64,000 bases of DNA from Gryllotalpicola daejeonensis (GCF_039538145.1 NZ_BAABBV010000001.1:2418001-2482000), one strand, 5' to 3'; positions 8,355-17,915 are shown, counted from the first letter of the stretch. The notes: generated by a model from the letters alone, not told the origin. Numbers and translations are program-made.

Positions 8355-10124
8355 GTGTTCCAGAAAGCACGTTTGCGGCGCTTCGGCATTGCCGGTGGCG
8401 CACTGGCCGTCGCGGCCGGCTTCGCCGTGGCGACCGCCTTCGCGGTGGCGCCCGCCGAGGCCAAGCCCGTGAAGGACAACTCCGCGCACACGACCACCCC
8501 CATCAAGCACCTCGTGGTCATCTACGGCGAGAACGTCTCGTTCGACCACTATTTCGGCACCTACCCGAACGCCGCCAACACCGACGGCACCAAGTTCACC
8601 GCCGCGAAGAACACCCCGAAGGTGAACGGCCTCACGCCGGCGCTGCTGAACAACAACCCCAACGAGTACAACCCGCAGCGACTGACCCCCGCCCAGGCGG
8701 TCACCTGTGACCAGAACCACAACTACAAGCCCGAGCAGGCCGCCCTGAACAACGGCGCCATGGACCAGTTCGTGCAGAACGTCTCAAAGGACACCTGCAC
8801 GGGTGCGTTCGGTGAGCCGGGTCTGGCGATGGACTACTACGACGGCAACACCGTGACCGGTATGTGGAACTACGCCCAGAACTACACGATGAGCGACAAC
8901 AGCTGGGACGCCACCTTCGGGCCGTCGACCCCCGGCGCGCTCAACCTGATCTCGGGCCAGACGCACGGCATCAGCTCGTACGACCCGACGTCGGGCACGA
9001 CCAACCCGAAGAAGACGGCGACCCCCGACAGCTACACCGTCGTGGACCCTGACGCCACCACCGGTGTCGGCACCGTCATCAACGACCCGGACCCGGTCTA
9101 CGACGACTGCGCCGACAACAACCACACCTCGTCGAACGCGCTCGGCGGTCTCTCCGGTAAGAACGTCGGCGACCTGCTCAACGAGCAGGGTGTGACCTGG
9201 GGCTGGTTCCAGGGCGGCTTCAAGCCGACCACCACGGCTGCTGCGAGCTCGACCGGCTACGCGATCTGCGGCTCGACCCACACGAACGTCGCCGGCGGCT
9301 CGTCGGTCGACTACTCGCCGCACCACAACCCGTTCGCGTACTACAAGTCGACGTCGAACCCGCACCACCTGCCGCCGTCATCGGTGGACGCCATCGGCCA
9401 CACCGACCAGGCGAACCACCAGTACGACACGAGCGACTTCTACGCCGCGCTGAACAACGGCAACCTGCCGGCCGTCTCGTTCGTGAAGGCCCCGGAGTAC
9501 CAGGACGGCCACGCCGCCTACTCCGACCCGCTCGACGAGCAGACGTTCGACATCGACCTGATCAACGCTCTGCAGAAGTCGCCGGAGTGGAAGAGCACCG
9601 CCGTCGTCATCTCGTACGACGACTCGGACGGCTGGTACGACCACGTCGCGCCGAAGATCACCAACAGCTCGAACAGCGCCACCAACGACACCACCATCTG
9701 CACCACGGCAGCCACCAAGGGCGTTCCGGCGCTCGGCGGCTACCAGGACCGCTGTGGCCCGAGCCAGCGCCTGCCGCTGCTCGTGATCTCGCCCTACACG
9801 AGCGCGAACACGGTGTCGCACACCCTCGTCAGCCAGCCTTCGATCCTGAAGTTCGTGGAGCAGAACTGGAAGACGGGCTCGATCGGCGGCGGTTCCTTCG
9901 ACAAGACGGCGACGTCGCTGTCGGTGCTGTTCAACTTCTCGCACCCGCAGAACCACGGCGTTCTGCTGGACGACAAGACCGGTGCCGTTTCGAAGATCAT
10001 CCCGATCAACAACACGCCGACGCACCCGAAGCCGTGGACGCCCTCGAAGGGCCACGGCAAGGGCGGCAAGGATGACAAGGGTGACAAGGGTCACGGTGGA
10101 CTCTTCGGCTGGTTCACCTGGTGA
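8355..10124 (+). CDS. Secreted phosphoesterase (phospholipase C / acid phosphatase family)
   Basis: A 589-residue exported hydrolase of the phosphoesterase family (bacterial phospholipase C, AcpA-like). A Sec-type signal precedes cleavage near AEAKPV; no twin-Arg motif is visible. The active-site region GENVSFDHYFGTYPNA corresponds to the family ENRSFDHYFG signature. Later come FGPSTPGALNLISGQTHG and VVISYDDSDGWYDHVAPK, then GPSQRLPLLVISPYT. The end is Lys/Gly/Asp-rich and then GLFGWFTW. The GTG start at 8355 has a purine-rich GAAGAGGAAGAAGAG upstream. A strong terminator follows. It probably releases phosphate or diacylglycerol outside the cell. Confidence 0.88.
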   Translation: MFQKARLRRFGIAGGALAVAAGFAVATAFAVAPAEAKPVKDNSAHTTTPIKHLVVIYGENVSFDHYFGTYPNAANTDGTKFTAAKNTPKVNGLTPALLNNNPNEYNPQRLTPAQAVTCDQNHNYKPEQAALNNGAMDQFVQNVSKDTCTGAFGEPGLAMDYYDGNTVTGMWNYAQNYTMSDNSWDATFGPSTPGALNLISGQTHGISSYDPTSGTTNPKKTATPDSYTVVDPDATTGVGTVINDPDPVYDDCADNNHTSSNALGGLSGKNVGDLLNEQGVTWGWFQGGFKPTTTAAASSTGYAICGSTHTNVAGGSSVDYSPHHNPFAYYKSTSNPHHLPPSSVDAIGHTDQANHQYDTSDFYAALNNGNLPAVSFVKAPEYQDGHAAYSDPLDEQTFDIDLINALQKSPEWKSTAVVISYDDSDGWYDHVAPKITNSSNSATNDTTICTTAATKGVPALGGYQDRCGPSQRLPLLVISPYTSANTVSHTLVSQPSILKFVEQNWKTGSIGGGSFDKTATSLSVLFNFSHPQNHGVLLDDKTGAVSKIIPINNTPTHPKPWTPSKGHGKGGKDDKGDKGHGGLFGWFTW

Positions 10125-10183
10125 CAGCTGAGTCACTCGCCTGAGTGAGTTGCGCGTGGCCTACGTGGGCAGAGCGCAACAGG

Positions 10184-10213
10184 AAGGGGCCCTGGCGATC
10201 CCAGGGCCCCTTT
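10184..10213 (+). terminator. Rho-independent terminator after the phosphoesterase gene
   Basis: A perfect 10-bp G/C stem (GGGGCCCTGG with its complement, 10186-10195 and 10201-10210), 5-nt loop, flanked by AA upstream and TTT downstream. Confidence 0.85.
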
Positions 10214-10260
10214 CGCATGCCTGCGCGCTCGAGTCGCGGGCGCATCCGCGTCGCGTGCGT

Positions 10261-10309
10261 CATGCGCCATGCGCCTTCCGCCATGCGCCATGCGCCGTGC
10301 GCCGTGCGC
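10261..10309. repeat. Seven tandem copies of a 7-bp unit
   Basis: The unit CATGCGC (variants CTTCCGC, CGTGCGC) is repeated seven times head to tail in the gap between the phosphoesterase terminator and the end of the phosphoglucomutase gene. It is non-coding. Slippage-prone and possibly variable between strains. Confidence 0.75.
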
Positions 10310-10345
10310 CGGGTTGCGCTGAGCCGCCGCGCTGCGCCGCGTGCC

Positions 10346-11977
10346 CTACGCGATGGCGCGGTCGACGATCTCCTTCGCCTCGGCCTGCACCTGCTTGAGG
10401 TGATCGGCGCCCTTGAACGACTCCGCGTAGATCTTGTAGACGTCCTCTGTCCCTGACGGGCGCGCCGCGAACCACGCGTTCTCGGTGACCACCTTCACGC
10501 CGCCGACGGCCGCCCCATTGCCCGGCGCCTCTGAGAGCTTCGCGGTGATCGGCTCGCCCGCGAGCTCGGTGGCGGTGATCGCGTCACCCGCGAGCTTCGC
10601 GAGCTTCGCCTTCTGATCCTTGCTCGCTGCCGCGTCGATGCGCTCGTAGACGGGGTCGCCGAATTGCGCGGTCAGCTCGCTGTAGAGCTGCGACGGACTC
10701 TTGCCGGTGACCGCGATGATCTCGCTGGCGAGCAGCGCGAGCAGGATGCCGTCTTTGTCGGTCGTCCACGCGGTTCCGTCCTTCCGCAGGAACGATGCGC
10801 CGGCGGATTCCTCGCCGCCGAACCCCACCGAGCCGTCGACCAGCCCCGGCACGAACCACTTGAAGCCGACAGGCACCTCCCACAGCTTCCGGCCCAGGGA
10901 CTCCGCGACCCGGTCGATGATCGATGACGAGACGAGGGTCTTCCCGATGGCGGCATCCTCTCGCCACTGCGGGCGGTGGGTGTAGAGGTACTGGATCGCC
11001 ACCGCGAGGTAGTGGTTCGGGTTCAGCAGCCCGCCGTCGGGTGTGACGATGCCGTGCCGGTCTGCGTCGGCGTCGTTGCCCGTGACCACCTGGAACTCGT
11101 CCTTGTGCTCGAGCACGCTCGCCATGACGTGCTTGCTCGACGGATCCATGCGGATCTTCTCGTCCCAGTCGAGCGTCATGAACGGCCACTTGGGGTCGAC
11201 GCGCGGGTTCACGACGGTGAGGTCGAGCCCGTATTTCTCGCCGATGAGCTGCCAGTAGGCGACGGATGCCCCGCCGAGCGGGTCTGCGCCGATCTTCACG
11301 CCCGCAGACTTGATCGCCTCGATATCGATGATGTTGACGAGGTCGGCGACGTATTCCTCGCGGAAGTCGTACCCCTCGACCGCGCTCGGTTCTGCCCGCT
11401 CGACGCCCTTGAGACCGTCGGCAATGAGCTCGTTGGCGCGGTTCGCGATCCAGCTGGTGGCATCGGTGTCTGCGGGACCGCCGTGGGGCGGGTTGTACTT
11501 GAATCCGCCGTCGCGCGGAGGGTTGTGCGACGGCGTCACCACGATGCCGTCGGCGAGCGGGGCCTTGCCGTCTGCCCCGTTGTGCTCCCTGTTGTATTTG
11601 ATGATCGCGTGGCTGACGGCGGGCGTCGGAACGTAGCCGTCGTGTGCGTCGGTGTAGACCTCGATCTGGTTGCCGACGAGCACCTCGAGCGCGGTCGTGA
11701 GGGCGGGGCCTGAGAGCACGTGTGTGTCGGCGCCGATGAACAGCGGGCCGGTGATGCCCTGCGTTTCGCGGTACTCCACGATCGCCTGAGTGCAGGCGGC
11801 GATGTGGTCTTCGTTGAAGGCGGTGTCGAGTGAGCTGCCGCGGTGGCCGGACGTACCGAACACCACACGCTGGGCCGGGTTCGAGGCGTCCGGTTTGAGC
11901 TCGTAATACGCCTTGACGACTGCCTCGTCATCGATGAGATCGGATTCCTGCGCGTACGTCCCTGCACGAGAAGTCAT
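10346..11977 (-). CDS. pgm: Phosphoglucomutase (alpha-D-glucose phosphate-specific)
   Basis: A 543-residue cytosolic enzyme interconverting glucose 1-phosphate and glucose 6-phosphate, feeding glycogen, trehalose and cell-wall sugar synthesis. The four family sites are present: the phosphoserine loop TPSHNPP (Ser150), the Mg2+ loop GNDADADRHG, the sugar loop GGEESAGASF and the phosphate loop RPSGTE. Length matches E. coli Pgm (~546). The ATG at 11977 gives MTSRAGTYAQ. The frame runs ~170 codons further upstream, but that part is Arg/Pro/His-rich and overlaps the neighbouring gene, so it is not real. Confidence 0.95.
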   Translation of the reverse strand: MTSRAGTYAQESDLIDDEAVVKAYYELKPDASNPAQRVVFGTSGHRGSSLDTAFNEDHIAACTQAIVEYRETQGITGPLFIGADTHVLSGPALTTALEVLVGNQIEVYTDAHDGYVPTPAVSHAIIKYNREHNGADGKAPLADGIVVTPSHNPPRDGGFKYNPPHGGPADTDATSWIANRANELIADGLKGVERAEPSAVEGYDFREEYVADLVNIIDIEAIKSAGVKIGADPLGGASVAYWQLIGEKYGLDLTVVNPRVDPKWPFMTLDWDEKIRMDPSSKHVMASVLEHKDEFQVVTGNDADADRHGIVTPDGGLLNPNHYLAVAIQYLYTHRPQWREDAAIGKTLVSSSIIDRVAESLGRKLWEVPVGFKWFVPGLVDGSVGFGGEESAGASFLRKDGTAWTTDKDGILLALLASEIIAVTGKSPSQLYSELTAQFGDPVYERIDAAASKDQKAKLAKLAGDAITATELAGEPITAKLSEAPGNGAAVGGVKVVTENAWFAARPSGTEDVYKIYAESFKGADHLKQVQAEAKEIVDRAIA

Positions 11978-12093
11978 GGCCCCATCCTGGCAGGGGCTGC
12001 GGGGCTCGCGACAGGGGTTGAGCCGCTCGCGAAACCGCCCGTAATGCGGCGGCGCGAGGCCCGGTAGAGCCTGCGTAGCGGACGACGCGGCGC

Positions 12094-13602
12094 TCATGCG
12101 ATGTCTCCTTGGGTGCGCAGTTGTGCGATGAGTGCGTGTTTGGGTTGCAGGCGGATGGGTTCTTGCCCGGGCCAGATGAGCCAGTAGGTCGATCCGCGGC
12201 GTTGGATTCTGCCGCCGTGGTTGTGGAGGTTCAGGTGGTCGGCTTTGCACAGCAGAACGCCGTCGCGGGTTTCGGTCTTCTGGTTGTCGGGGTGCTCGGA
12301 CCAGGGGTTGATGTGGTGGGCTTCGGTCGCCTCCGGGGGCATGGTGCAGGCGGGCATGAGGCAGCCGCCGTCGCGGATGGCCATGGCGCGTCTTTGTCGG
12401 GCCGAGAAGGTGCGCTCTGCTTTGGTGGCGTCGATTGCTTGCCCGGTCTGGTCGAGCAGGATGCCGGCGATCGATCCGTCGCACAGGGCGGCGATCAGCT
12501 GCGGCCCGGAGACGGCGTGGGGCGCGCCGTCCAGCCAGGCGATGCCGTCGGGTGGCGGATCCGCCTCAGGTGGTGGGCTTCCGTCGGCCGCAGTTGGTGA
12601 GGCGTTCTGTCGTGCCCGGTCGGCGGTGATCCCCTTCTTCAGCTCGCCGGTGGTGACGGCGATGTTCACCGTGGGGGTGTACTTGCCGAACACACCGCCG
12701 GTGGTGACGCCGGCGATGAGGAAGGCGGTGAAGGTGTCGGCGAGGAGCTGTTCGTTGGTGCGGGCGTCCTGCTGAAGTTCGGCAGCGCGGGCGCGTTCCT
12801 CGTCGGTGAGGAACCGTGGCCCGCCGAGCCGCGGGGACAGGTGCCGGAAGATCGGTGTCCACAGCTGCGCGTCGGTGAGCGGGTCCACGAGCAGGTCGTA
12901 CTTGACCATGCCGTCGCCGCGGACGGTGCGCTTCAGCGACCGCTGCTCGTAGAGCCGCTGCCCGTTGTTCTGCGCCCAGTCCTTGTCGAGGCTGGCGCGC
13001 ACCGCTTTCGCGGCCCGCTCGAGTGCTTCGGGGGTGAGCTCCCCGTCCCAGCAGTCTTCGATCAGGCGCAGCACCGCGGCGCGGAACGCGGGGGTGGAGG
13101 CGTCGTCGCGGGGTGTTCCGAGCCCGGTCTTCAGCCGGTCGCCGCACTCCGCGGACAGCCACCCGTTCCTGACGGCGACGGCGACAGGCGCAGCCCAGTC
13201 ACCCCCGACAGCGGCGAGCGCTCCAATGGAACGCGGCCCGGGCGAGGCATCCCCGGACTCAACAGGCGAAACCGCCGCGGCGGTCTCGAGCATGACCCCG
13301 ACCCGCACGGCCTTCTTCGCATCCCCGAGGGAAGAGCCGGTGAGCTTCTGCACCAGCTCCGCCCCCGACTTCACCCCCGCCTTCCGAGCCAGCGACTCAG
13401 CACCGAGCTCGCGCGCCGAGCGCTCATCGATAACTGCAGCGGCGAGGGCGGCGCTTCGCTGCAGCGCCGAGAGTGCGCCGCCGAGCACACTGACCAGGTC
13501 GGTGAGCTCGGTATTGCTGAGCTGCCGGATGTCGGTGGCATGCGGCAGCATCCCGGCCACGAGACCGGGGAGCTGGCGCACGCGCTCGATGACTTCCGAC
13601 AT
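12094..13602 (-). CDS. DUF222 domain HNH endonuclease-like protein (copy 1)
   Basis: A 502-residue protein of the actinobacterial DUF222-HNH family, often present in many genomic copies. The helical DUF222 region spans about residues 25-330. A C-terminal HNH nuclease domain follows, with CLMPACTMPPEATEAHHINPW and LLCKADHLNLHNHGG supplying the zinc Cys pairs and catalytic His. The biological role is not established; proposals include mobile or intein/13E12-like elements. A paralog lies at 49422-50894. No terminal repeats or target duplications are apparent around either copy. Confidence 0.88.
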   Translation of the reverse strand: MSEVIERVRQLPGLVAGMLPHATDIRQLSNTELTDLVSVLGGALSALQRSAALAAAVIDERSARELGAESLARKAGVKSGAELVQKLTGSSLGDAKKAVRVGVMLETAAAVSPVESGDASPGPRSIGALAAVGGDWAAPVAVAVRNGWLSAECGDRLKTGLGTPRDDASTPAFRAAVLRLIEDCWDGELTPEALERAAKAVRASLDKDWAQNNGQRLYEQRSLKRTVRGDGMVKYDLLVDPLTDAQLWTPIFRHLSPRLGGPRFLTDEERARAAELQQDARTNEQLLADTFTAFLIAGVTTGGVFGKYTPTVNIAVTTGELKKGITADRARQNASPTAADGSPPPEADPPPDGIAWLDGAPHAVSGPQLIAALCDGSIAGILLDQTGQAIDATKAERTFSARQRRAMAIRDGGCLMPACTMPPEATEAHHINPWSEHPDNQKTETRDGVLLCKADHLNLHNHGGRIQRRGSTYWLIWPGQEPIRLQPKHALIAQLRTQGDIA

Positions 13603-13700
13603 GCCCCAAGACTAGAACCGACCACCGACATTCAGAGCCGCACAACCGAATATGTGTACAACTTCCCTAACCCCGGCCTGTGTACGGAAAGATTCATAGC

Positions 13701-14723
13701 GTGACGAGCAACGCGAGCAACTCGACCAGCAACGCCAGCGACACCTACAGCTACCTCGGCCCAGCCGGCACCTTCACCGAGCTCGCGCTCAAGCAGGTCG
13801 AGGAGGCCAAGGGAAAGCCGTGGCGCGCGGTCAACAACGTGGGCGAAGCGCTCGACGATGTCGTCACGGGCCGATCGAAGGCCGCCGTGATCGCGATCGA
13901 GAACTCCATCGACGGCGGCGTCTCGGCCACGCAGGACGCCCTCGCGACCATCCCCGGCCTACGCATCGTGGGGGAGTACCTCGTCCCCGTCGGCTTCGTC
14001 CTCGTCGCACGCCCGGGCACGAAGCTCGAAGACGTCAGAACGATCGCCGCTCACCCCGTCGCCTACGCGCAGTGCCGCGGCTGGCTCGACAAGAACCTGC
14101 CAGAGCACTCCCACCTGCCCGCCGGCAGCAACGTGCAGGCGGCGACGCAGCTGCTGGACGAGAACGAGGACGGCGAGCAGGCATCCGTCGCCGACGCCGC
14201 CATCGCCCCGCCCACGATCGTCGACCACCACGCGCTCTCGGTGCTCGCCGAGAACATCATCGACAACCCGAACGCCGTCACCCGCTTCGCGCTCGTGAGC
14301 CGCGACCAGACGATCCCCAAAGCCACCGGCGCCGACAAGACGAGCCTCATCGCCGAGCTGCCGACCGACGCCCCCGGCGCGCTCGTCGAGCTGCTCGAGC
14401 AGTTCTCGACCCGCGGCGTCAGCATGAGTCTGCTCGAGTCGCGCCCGATCGGCGACGCCCTGGGGCGGCACCGCTTCATCATCGACCTCGAGGGCCACAT
14501 CACCGAAGAGCGCATCGCCGATGCGCTGCTCGGCCTCTATCGCTTCACCCCGCGGGTGATCTTCCTCGGCTCGTACCCGCGCGCCGACCGCCAGCCCACC
14601 GAGTTCGACCCGCGCTACGCCGACGAGGTGTTCGTCGAGGCGCGCGACTGGCTGCGCGGGCTGCTGTCGGAGGAACCGGAGGAGCCGGAAGAATCAGAGC
14701 CAGAAGCATCGAGGGATGCCTGA
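13701..14723 (+). CDS. pheA: Prephenate dehydratase
   Basis: A ~340-residue monofunctional prephenate dehydratase converting prephenate to phenylpyruvate in phenylalanine synthesis. The catalytic domain begins YSYLGPAGTFTELAL and contains the conserved IAIENSIDGGVSATQD. A C-terminal ACT domain includes KTSLIAELPTDAPGALVELLEQFSTRGVSMSLLESRP, with the ESRP Phe-binding motif for feedback inhibition. I prefer the GTG at 13701, which has GGAAAG upstream; an in-frame GTG at 13680 is possible. The acidic Glu/Pro/Ser tail overlaps the 3' end of the convergent SGNH hydrolase gene by 109 bp. Confidence 0.93.
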   Translation: MTSNASNSTSNASDTYSYLGPAGTFTELALKQVEEAKGKPWRAVNNVGEALDDVVTGRSKAAVIAIENSIDGGVSATQDALATIPGLRIVGEYLVPVGFVLVARPGTKLEDVRTIAAHPVAYAQCRGWLDKNLPEHSHLPAGSNVQAATQLLDENEDGEQASVADAAIAPPTIVDHHALSVLAENIIDNPNAVTRFALVSRDQTIPKATGADKTSLIAELPTDAPGALVELLEQFSTRGVSMSLLESRPIGDALGRHRFIIDLEGHITEERIADALLGLYRFTPRVIFLGSYPRADRQPTEFDPRYADEVFVEARDWLRGLLSEEPEEPEESEPEASRDA

Positions 14724-15490
14724 GCCTCCAGCACCTCTTCGAGACGGTCCTCCACCGCGTCCATGAACGCGTTCGCCCACACGTCGTAGCCGCGATCGTT
14801 CGGGTGGAACAGGTCGCCCGCGAACTGCGTCGCCACGCCGCGCATGCCCTCGCGCCGCATGGTCTCGTGCAGGTCGACGACACGCAGCCCGTGGCGAGCG
14901 GCCGCGGCGCGAAGCATCCGGTTGCCCTCTGTCGCCTTTCGCTCGCCCGGCAGGAAGTAGAAGCTCGGCAGATCGGCGACGATCGCATGCGGCGCGAGCC
15001 GCGCGACCCGGCCGAGCAGCTCGTCGATCTGGGCGGCGAAGCGCGCCGAGTCCCAGCCCGCGACATCGTTCGCCCCGATGCTGACGGTCACGATCGCGTT
15101 CTCGAGCAGGGCGGGCTTGAGGCGCTCGAAGCGCGGCAATTCCTTGTCGAGCGCGATGCCGAGCGTCGCGCCCGAGATGCCGAGATTGATGACGCGGATG
15201 CTTTTCCGCGACAGCTTCTCGAGCCGCTTCGCGATCACGCCGACGTAGCTGCGGGCCGGCCTGGACGCCCCGATGCCCTGCGCGGCCGAGTCGCCGATCG
15301 CCACGTAGAGGATGTCGCCGGGCAACTCGCGCCGCGCACGCCAATAGGCGCTGTGCACGGGGATGTTCTCGGCCAGGATGTGCTGCCAGGTCGCCTGCCG
15401 GCGCATGAGCCAGCGGTACCAGGCATAACCGCCGCCGGCCGCGGCGGCGGTGACACCGAGAGCGACAAGAGCCTTCGAGCTGCGGCGCAT
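14615..15490 (-). CDS. SGNH/GDSL-type hydrolase, membrane-anchored
   Basis: A 291-residue esterase/lipase. One N-terminal membrane segment (ALVALGVTAAAAGGGYAWY) anchors an SGNH domain. Block I is YVAIGDSAAQGIG (Ser nucleophile), block II the Gly in INLGISGATLG, block III SIGANDVAG, and block V DLFHPNDRGYDVWA (Asp/His). The last ~35 residues are Ser-rich low complexity and lie entirely antisense to the pheA 3' end. It starts 9 bp after the lipid kinase stop, so the two probably form an operon acting on envelope lipids or acylated polymers. Confidence 0.88.
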   Translation of the reverse strand: MRRSSKALVALGVTAAAAGGGYAWYRWLMRRQATWQHILAENIPVHSAYWRARRELPGDILYVAIGDSAAQGIGASRPARSYVGVIAKRLEKLSRKSIRVINLGISGATLGIALDKELPRFERLKPALLENAIVTVSIGANDVAGWDSARFAAQIDELLGRVARLAPHAIVADLPSFYFLPGERKATEGNRMLRAAAARHGLRVVDLHETMRREGMRGVATQFAGDLFHPNDRGYDVWANAFMDAVEDRLEEVLEAQASLDASGSDSSGSSGSSDSSPRSQSRASTNTSSA

Positions 15491-15499
15491 GTAGTCAGG

Positions 15500-16558
15500 C
15501 TACGCGGGAACGCGCACGATCAGGCTGCCTGCGTCCGCGCGGAACACGGCCTTCGTCACGAGCCCGATCTCGTCGCCGTCGAGCTCGGCCTCGACCGGCT
15601 TCTCGAGCTTGACGCCGACGACCGGTCCCCGGGCGTACTCGAGCACGTTCGGCGAGAACTGCGACTGCACCCTGATGAGCTTCCGCCCGAGCTTCGTGTG
15701 CCGCAGCACCTGGTTCTCCCACACGAGGGTGCGGCCGATGTACAGCCAGCCGAACAGCGTGCGCGGGTGCATGATCGCCACGTCGAGCACGCCGTCGTCG
15801 ATGCGCGCGTCGGGGATCAGCTCGACGCCGCCCGGCAGCCCGCCGACATTGCCGACGAGCACCGAGTGCACGTCGAAGGTGCGATTGAGCGGCCCCTCGC
15901 CGTCGATGCGCACGCGGGCGCGCACCGGCTTCGAGGTGATGAGAGAGCGCAGGATGCCGTCGACGTAGGCGATCCAGCCGAAGCGCTCCTTAAGGAAGGG
16001 ACTCGTGTTCGCGATCATCGCGGCGTCGACGCCGACGCCGGCGACCACCGTGAACGCATGCTCGGTCGTTGCGATCTCGCCGCTGTCGTCCGCCGGGCGG
16101 GTGAACTCGGCGATGCCGACATCGATCGTGCGGTCCTGGCCGCTGAAGGCCACCTCGACTGCGGCCTCGGTGTTGCCGATCGGCAGGCCCAGGTTCCGTG
16201 CGAGCAGGTTGCCGGTGCCGCTCGGCACGATGCCGAGCGCGACGCCGGTGTTGCGCAGTGCCCCGGCCACCGCGCGCACGGTGCCGTCGCCGCCCGAGGC
16301 GAGCACGAGGCGCGCCCCCGCTGCGACCGCCTTGCGCGCGGCATCCGCCCCGAAATCATCCTCGGTGGTCTCGAACCACAGCGGCTTGCCCGCGCCCGTC
16401 GAGTGCGCGAACCGCGAAATCGACTGCCGCACGCGCATCGCGTCGCCCTTGATCGGATTGACGACCGCGGCGACCGTGTTCACGAGCGCGCCGCCGGGCA
16501 CGGCACCGGCCGCGCCGCCGTCGGGCGCGCGCGAGATCTCGGGCGCTGGGTCGCTCAT
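15500..16558 (-). CDS. Diacylglycerol/lipid kinase family protein (YegS/DagK type)
   Basis: A 352-residue kinase of the DAGK catalytic family, likely phosphorylating diacylglycerol or a related lipid with ATP. The nucleotide-binding motif GGDGT and PSGTGNLLARNLGLP are present, followed by the two-lobed C-terminal beta domain (VLVGNVGGLPGGVELIPDARIDDGVLDV). No TM segment is seen. It is divergent from serS (52 bp) and upstream of the SGNH hydrolase. Actinobacterial homologs take part in phospholipid recycling. Confidence 0.9.
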   Translation of the reverse strand: MSDPAPEISRAPDGGAAGAVPGGALVNTVAAVVNPIKGDAMRVRQSISRFAHSTGAGKPLWFETTEDDFGADAARKAVAAGARLVLASGGDGTVRAVAGALRNTGVALGIVPSGTGNLLARNLGLPIGNTEAAVEVAFSGQDRTIDVGIAEFTRPADDSGEIATTEHAFTVVAGVGVDAAMIANTSPFLKERFGWIAYVDGILRSLITSKPVRARVRIDGEGPLNRTFDVHSVLVGNVGGLPGGVELIPDARIDDGVLDVAIMHPRTLFGWLYIGRTLVWENQVLRHTKLGRKLIRVQSQFSPNVLEYARGPVVGVKLEKPVEAELDGDEIGLVTKAVFRADAGSLIVRVPA

Positions 16559-16610
16559 TCCCTCACGGTACCGTGCCGATCGCCAGGAGGCCGCCGCCTA
16601 GACTGATTGC

Positions 16611-17915
16611 GTGATCGACCCCGTTCTGCTGCGCGAGAATCCCGACGTCGTCAGAGCCTCTCAGGTGGCCAGGGGCGAGTCCCCTGACACGGTCGATGAG
16701 GCACTCGCCGCCGACCAGCAGCGCCGCAGCGCGATCGCCGAGTTCGAGACGCTGCGCGCCGAGCAGAACGCGCACGGGAAGCTCGTCGCGAAGGCGCCGA
16801 AGGAAGAGAAGCAGGCCCTCGTCGCCCAGGCGCAGGAGCTCGCGGCCAAGGTGAAGGCCGCGCAGGCCGCCGTCACCGACGCGGAAGCGCAGTTCGAGGC
16901 GGCCGTTCGCCGCCTCGGCAACATCATCATCGACGGGGTACCCGCGGGCGGCGAAGACGACTACGTCGTCGTCAAGACCGTCGGCGAGATCCCCAGCTTC
17001 GACTTCGAGCCGCGCGACCACCTCGAGCTCGGCGAGCTGCTCGGCGCGATCGACATGGCGCGCGGCGCCAAGGTCTCCGGTGCGCGCTTCGACTTCCTGC
17101 GCGGCATCGGCGCCCGCCTCGAGCTCGCCATCATGAACATGGCGCTCGACAAGGCGCTCGCGAACGGCTTCACGCCGCTCATCACGCCGACGCTGGTCAA
17201 GCCCGAGATCATGCAGGGCACCGGATTCCTCGGCGCGCACGCCGACGAGATCTATCGCCTTGAGGCCGACGACCTCTACCTCACCGGCACGAGCGAGGTC
17301 GCACTGGCCGGCTACCACTCCGACGAGATCATCGACCTCGAGAACGGCCCGCTGCGCTACGCCGGGTGGTCGACGTGCTACCGGCGCGAGGCGGGCTCGG
17401 CCGGCAAGGACACCCGCGGAATCATCCGCGTGCACCAGTTCAACAAGCTCGAGATGTTCGTCTACACGAAGCCCGAGCACGCCGAGGCTGAGCACGCCCG
17501 GCTGCTCGCCTGGCAGGAGGAGATGATGGCGGCGCTAGAGCTGAGTTACCGCGTCATCGACACCGCCGCCGGCGACCTGGGCTCGAGCGCCGCCCGCAAG
17601 TACGACGTCGAGGCGTGGGTGCCGACGCAGGGCGCCTACCGCGAGCTGACGTCGACGTCGAACTGCACCACCTTCCAGGCGCGGCGCCTCGGCATCCGCT
17701 ACCGTCCCAGCGAAGACGACGGCGCAGGCAGCGCGAGCGGGGCGCCCAAGGCGGGCAAGACGGCGCCTGTCGCGACCCTCAACGGCACGCTCGCGACTAC
17801 GCGCTGGATCGTCGCGATCCTCGAGACCCACCAGCAGGCCGACGGCTCTGTGCGGGTTCCCGAGGCGCTGCGCCCCTACCTCGGCGGACTCGAGACCCTG
17901 GTTCCGCAGGCGTGA
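16611..17915 (+). CDS. serS: Seryl-tRNA synthetase
   Basis: A 434-residue class II synthetase charging tRNA-Ser. The N-terminal coiled-coil arm (about 30-105, Ala/Glu/Lys-rich) binds the long variable arm. The catalytic core has the TxE loop YLTGTSEVALAGYH, motif 2 STCYRREAGSAGKDTRG with HQFNKLEMF, and motif 3 NGTLATTRWIVAILETHQ. A short Gly/Ser/Ala insertion (GAGSASGAPKAGKTAP) sits before motif 3. The start is GTG at 16611 with AGGAGG rather far upstream. Two of its substrate tRNAs lie 2.3 and 3.9 kb downstream. Confidence 0.96.
   Translation: MIDPVLLRENPDVVRASQVARGESPDTVDEALAADQQRRSAIAEFETLRAEQNAHGKLVAKAPKEEKQALVAQAQELAAKVKAAQAAVTDAEAQFEAAVRRLGNIIIDGVPAGGEDDYVVVKTVGEIPSFDFEPRDHLELGELLGAIDMARGAKVSGARFDFLRGIGARLELAIMNMALDKALANGFTPLITPTLVKPEIMQGTGFLGAHADEIYRLEADDLYLTGTSEVALAGYHSDEIIDLENGPLRYAGWSTCYRREAGSAGKDTRGIIRVHQFNKLEMFVYTKPEHAEAEHARLLAWQEEMMAALELSYRVIDTAAGDLGSSAARKYDVEAWVPTQGAYRELTSTSNCTTFQARRLGIRYRPSEDDGAGSASGAPKAGKTAPVATLNGTLATTRWIVAILETHQQADGSVRVPEALRPYLGGLETLVPQA

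Noticed and set aside
11978..12484. N-terminal extension of pgm
   Set aside because: Arg/Pro/His-rich reading over the neighbouring HNH gene; normal Pgm length is reached from 11977.
12094..13602. Insertion sequence or intein annotation for the DUF222-HNH gene
   Set aside because: No terminal inverted repeats, target duplications or host protein interruption seen around either copy.
16563..17495. Minus-strand 310-codon frame
   Set aside because: Mirror of serS, which has full synthetase motifs.
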